Shown here: one piece after another, positions 62,635 through 64,000 of the stretch | How positions within the stretch are numbered: position 1 is the stretch's first letter | How the letters are laid out: each line of letters begins with the position of its first letter | Source of the DNA: Oceanospirillales bacterium | GTDB lineage: Bacteria > Pseudomonadota > Gammaproteobacteria > Pseudomonadales > Balneatricaceae | Assembly: GCA_018223185.1 (NCBI GenBank) | Contig: JAAEYW010000009.1 | Location: 111,280-175,279, forward strand | Length of the DNA: 64,000 nucleotides | Direction of reading: 5' to 3' | Position numbers and translations under genes: made by a program | The notes under the pieces: generated by a model | What the model was told of the DNA's origin: nothing | The model's database searches: none | What the model saw: only the letters and a program-made list of their open reading frames with translations

Positions 62635-63225
62635 TTTGTGTCGGGTAAAACCCTTTGCCTAAGCAGGTGAGTTGTGCCAATAGAGCAACATTCAGGCGAG
62701 TAATCCGGGTTCAGTTGCGCTGAGTCCCGCCAATAGACATTGAGTATGTCAACATACTGTGACAAACAACAGCGATATAACAAGCGATTAGACAGTAGAC
62801 CGGTGTATTTGATTTTTCTTGGTGGTTTAATCCCTGAATAAACGATGATTAAACTGACAGGCCTATCATACCGCTGTCAGCCCGACCCAATAGAGGGTAT
62901 AGTGTGGGAGTTAGTTTCCCCTGTATCGGGCCTGCTGGCCAGCACGCCGTTATTCTCCTTATTCTTAGCTTGATTGTTCGACACGGCTTTTCGACCTTTT
63001 CCAGAGCTTGTTCCCGAAGCTTTTTAAAGCGCACTTTTCGACCCTTTTCCACCTATTTGCCTGTACGCGAATAGAGTAGATTTATCGCACCAAATGTCAG
63101 TGCTTCCCATTACCCATGGGGATTGCCGGATTTTTAGCATAACTCTGATTCTGAGCAGCTGCTGCCCATGATATTTCAGCGAGTGATGGTGCGTTGTTGA
63201 TTTTTCCTTTTTTGTCAGGAGCACT
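62635..63225. other. Long spacer without recognisable genes
   Basis: 591 bp. Open frames here look random. The only structure noted is a direct repeat, CTTTTCGACCTTTTCCA (62987-63003) and CTTTTCGACCCTTTTCCA (63034-63051), with 47 bp between their starts. The ribosome site for the next gene (AGGAGC at 63217-63222) is at its end. Confidence 0.45.
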
Positions 63226-63879
63226 ATGACCACAACTATTGAAGACGTTAATGAGTTACAACCCGCGATTCTTTCCTATGTGAAAGATCTGCCTAATCTC
63301 TGTTCTCTTGCCGGACTGGCCTGCACACTGTCGGCGATCTATTTCTGTATTATCGGCGTGTATGAAGCCGCGATGATTGGCATGATCTGGGCTGTAGCCT
63401 TTGACTGGGCCGATGGTCTGGTGGCGCGACGCATGAAGGGACGCACCGGCAATGACCGGATTTTTGGTGGTCAGCTGGACCTGGTAATCGATATTGTTAG
63501 CTATGGTGTCACGCCGGCGATTCTTTTACTCAGTTATGGGCAGTTCGATCCTGTCTTTCTGCCTGCCGCTTTCATTGTCATTGCTGCCAGCGCGATACGC
63601 CTGAGTTACTTTAGTACCTATGGCTTATCAGACCAGTCCAGATACACCGGTCTGGCCATGGATAACAACAACATTGTGCTGGTGTTTATCTTTCTCTTAG
63701 AGGGCGTTATTCCCCGGGAGATATTCTCTGTACTTTTCTATGTCAGCGCCGTAGGGCTTGCTGTGCTTAATGTTTCTCAGATTAAAACCCCAAAACTTTC
63801 TGGTAATCCCCGAAATGTTTTTTTACTTGCGTTTTATACGCTCGGAATCACCAGTATTTATGGTTGGCAGCTTCTATAG
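63226..63879 (+). CDS. CDP-alcohol phosphatidyltransferase (phospholipid synthase)
   Basis: 217 residues with about six TM helices. The CDP-alcohol signature is complete: DWADGLVAR then GQLDLVID, giving D-x2-D-G-x2-A-R ... G-x3-D-x3-D, but the stretch between the two halves (RMKGRTGNDRIF) is longer than the usual eight residues. Enzymes of this group join a CDP-diacylglycerol with serine, glycerol phosphate, inositol or choline. The head group is not decidable here; similarity of IDIVSYGVTPAILLLSYG to PssA-type proteins hints at phosphatidylserine. The ATG follows AGGAGC closely. It is alone in the window. Confidence 0.83.
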   Translation: MTTTIEDVNELQPAILSYVKDLPNLCSLAGLACTLSAIYFCIIGVYEAAMIGMIWAVAFDWADGLVARRMKGRTGNDRIFGGQLDLVIDIVSYGVTPAILLLSYGQFDPVFLPAAFIVIAASAIRLSYFSTYGLSDQSRYTGLAMDNNNIVLVFIFLLEGVIPREIFSVLFYVSAVGLAVLNVSQIKTPKLSGNPRNVFLLAFYTLGITSIYGWQLL

Positions 63880-63894
63880 CCTGTAATAGTGCTG

Positions 63895-63916
63895 GCCGTT
63901 TGTAGTTACAAACGGC
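63895..63916. repeat. Perfect 22-bp palindrome at window end
   Basis: GCCGTTTGTA-GT-TACAAACGGC lies 16 bp after the phosphatidyltransferase stop. There is no T-run after it, so it may be an operator for the next gene or a weak terminator. Confidence 0.5.
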
Positions 63917-64000
63917 ACTTAAAATAATTCATAGAGGGGATAAACTGATCTGCACCGGTAGTTTTGGACACCGCATTATGTGAGTAAAATCGCTTAACGA

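Noticed and set aside
1..64000. CRISPR arrays, tRNA, rRNA, prophage or complete insertion sequences
   Set aside because: I saw no regularly spaced repeats, no tRNA cloverleaf, no rRNA segment and no transposase or phage gene; the only RNA gene supported is the SRP RNA.

Overview
The window looks like chromosomal DNA of a marine gammaproteobacterium. The set RapA, an SrmB-like helicase, YbiT, DnaX-YbaB-RecR, RNase D, YcgL/YcgN, Prc and SlyD is gammaproteobacterial. A TAXI-type TRAP importer, a complete clade I nitrous oxide reductase cluster and moderate GC point towards Oceanospirillales (an Amphritea/Neptunomonas/Marinobacterium-like organism). That assignment is inference; no ribosomal RNA is present to confirm it. 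Several genes appear to start with TTG.

Layout. 0-4.6 kb: the 3' end of a sigma-54 response regulator, then a TAXI receptor and fused TRAP permease behind a near-consensus sigma-54 promoter and three matching upstream sites. 4.8-9.5 kb: two Sel1/SPOR paralogues, a tRNA-queuosine mannosyltransferase-like glycosyltransferase and a small lipoprotein. 9.7-14.6 kb: an Lrp-type regulator divergent from leuA, a nitrilase, and a GFA-family protein divergent from an HxlR regulator with a C-terminal SCP2-like part. 14.8-20.7 kb: two DEAD-box helicases around rapA. 20.9-24.6 kb: a small cytochrome c and a periplasmic-sensor/PAS/GGDEF/EAL protein with a probable frameshift in its signal peptide.

24.7-33.2 kb is the anaerobic respiration block. 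A CusF-like copper protein comes first, under a perfect class II FNR/Anr box, then nosR-nosZ-nosD-nosF-nosY-nosL. Together these make, mature and supply copper and electrons to periplasmic N2O reductase. No apbE/nosX flavin transferase is present here. 33.3-46.7 kb is mixed housekeeping: the PA2778/PA2779-type pair, YbiT, a Gre-like factor, SlyD, an inverted-repeat element, an alpha/beta hydrolase-OsmC fusion, a degenerate GGDEF protein, a MarR/VOC divergent pair with three palindromes, a potassium channel, a retropepsin-like protease, a DUF3422 protein, the 4.5S SRP RNA and an outer-membrane barrel whose promoter overlaps a G9 tract.

47-54 kb carries an HDOD-GAF protein and dnaX-ybaB-recR-rnd-ycgL-ycgN. 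dnaX contains an E. coli-like programmed frameshift site that would yield gamma. 54.4-59.3 kb has a coiled-coil membrane protein, Prc, an FKBP lipoprotein and an M18 aminopeptidase. 59.4-64 kb has a chemoreceptor with a C-terminal Cache-like domain, a gene-poor stretch with a possible AraC remnant, a metallophosphoesterase and a CDP-alcohol phosphatidyltransferase.

The observations most worth pursuing are the CusF-like gene fused into the nos regulon, the sigma-54/TRAP control region, the dnaX slippery site, the inverted-repeat element at 37.8-38.05 kb and the G-tract in the omp promoter.
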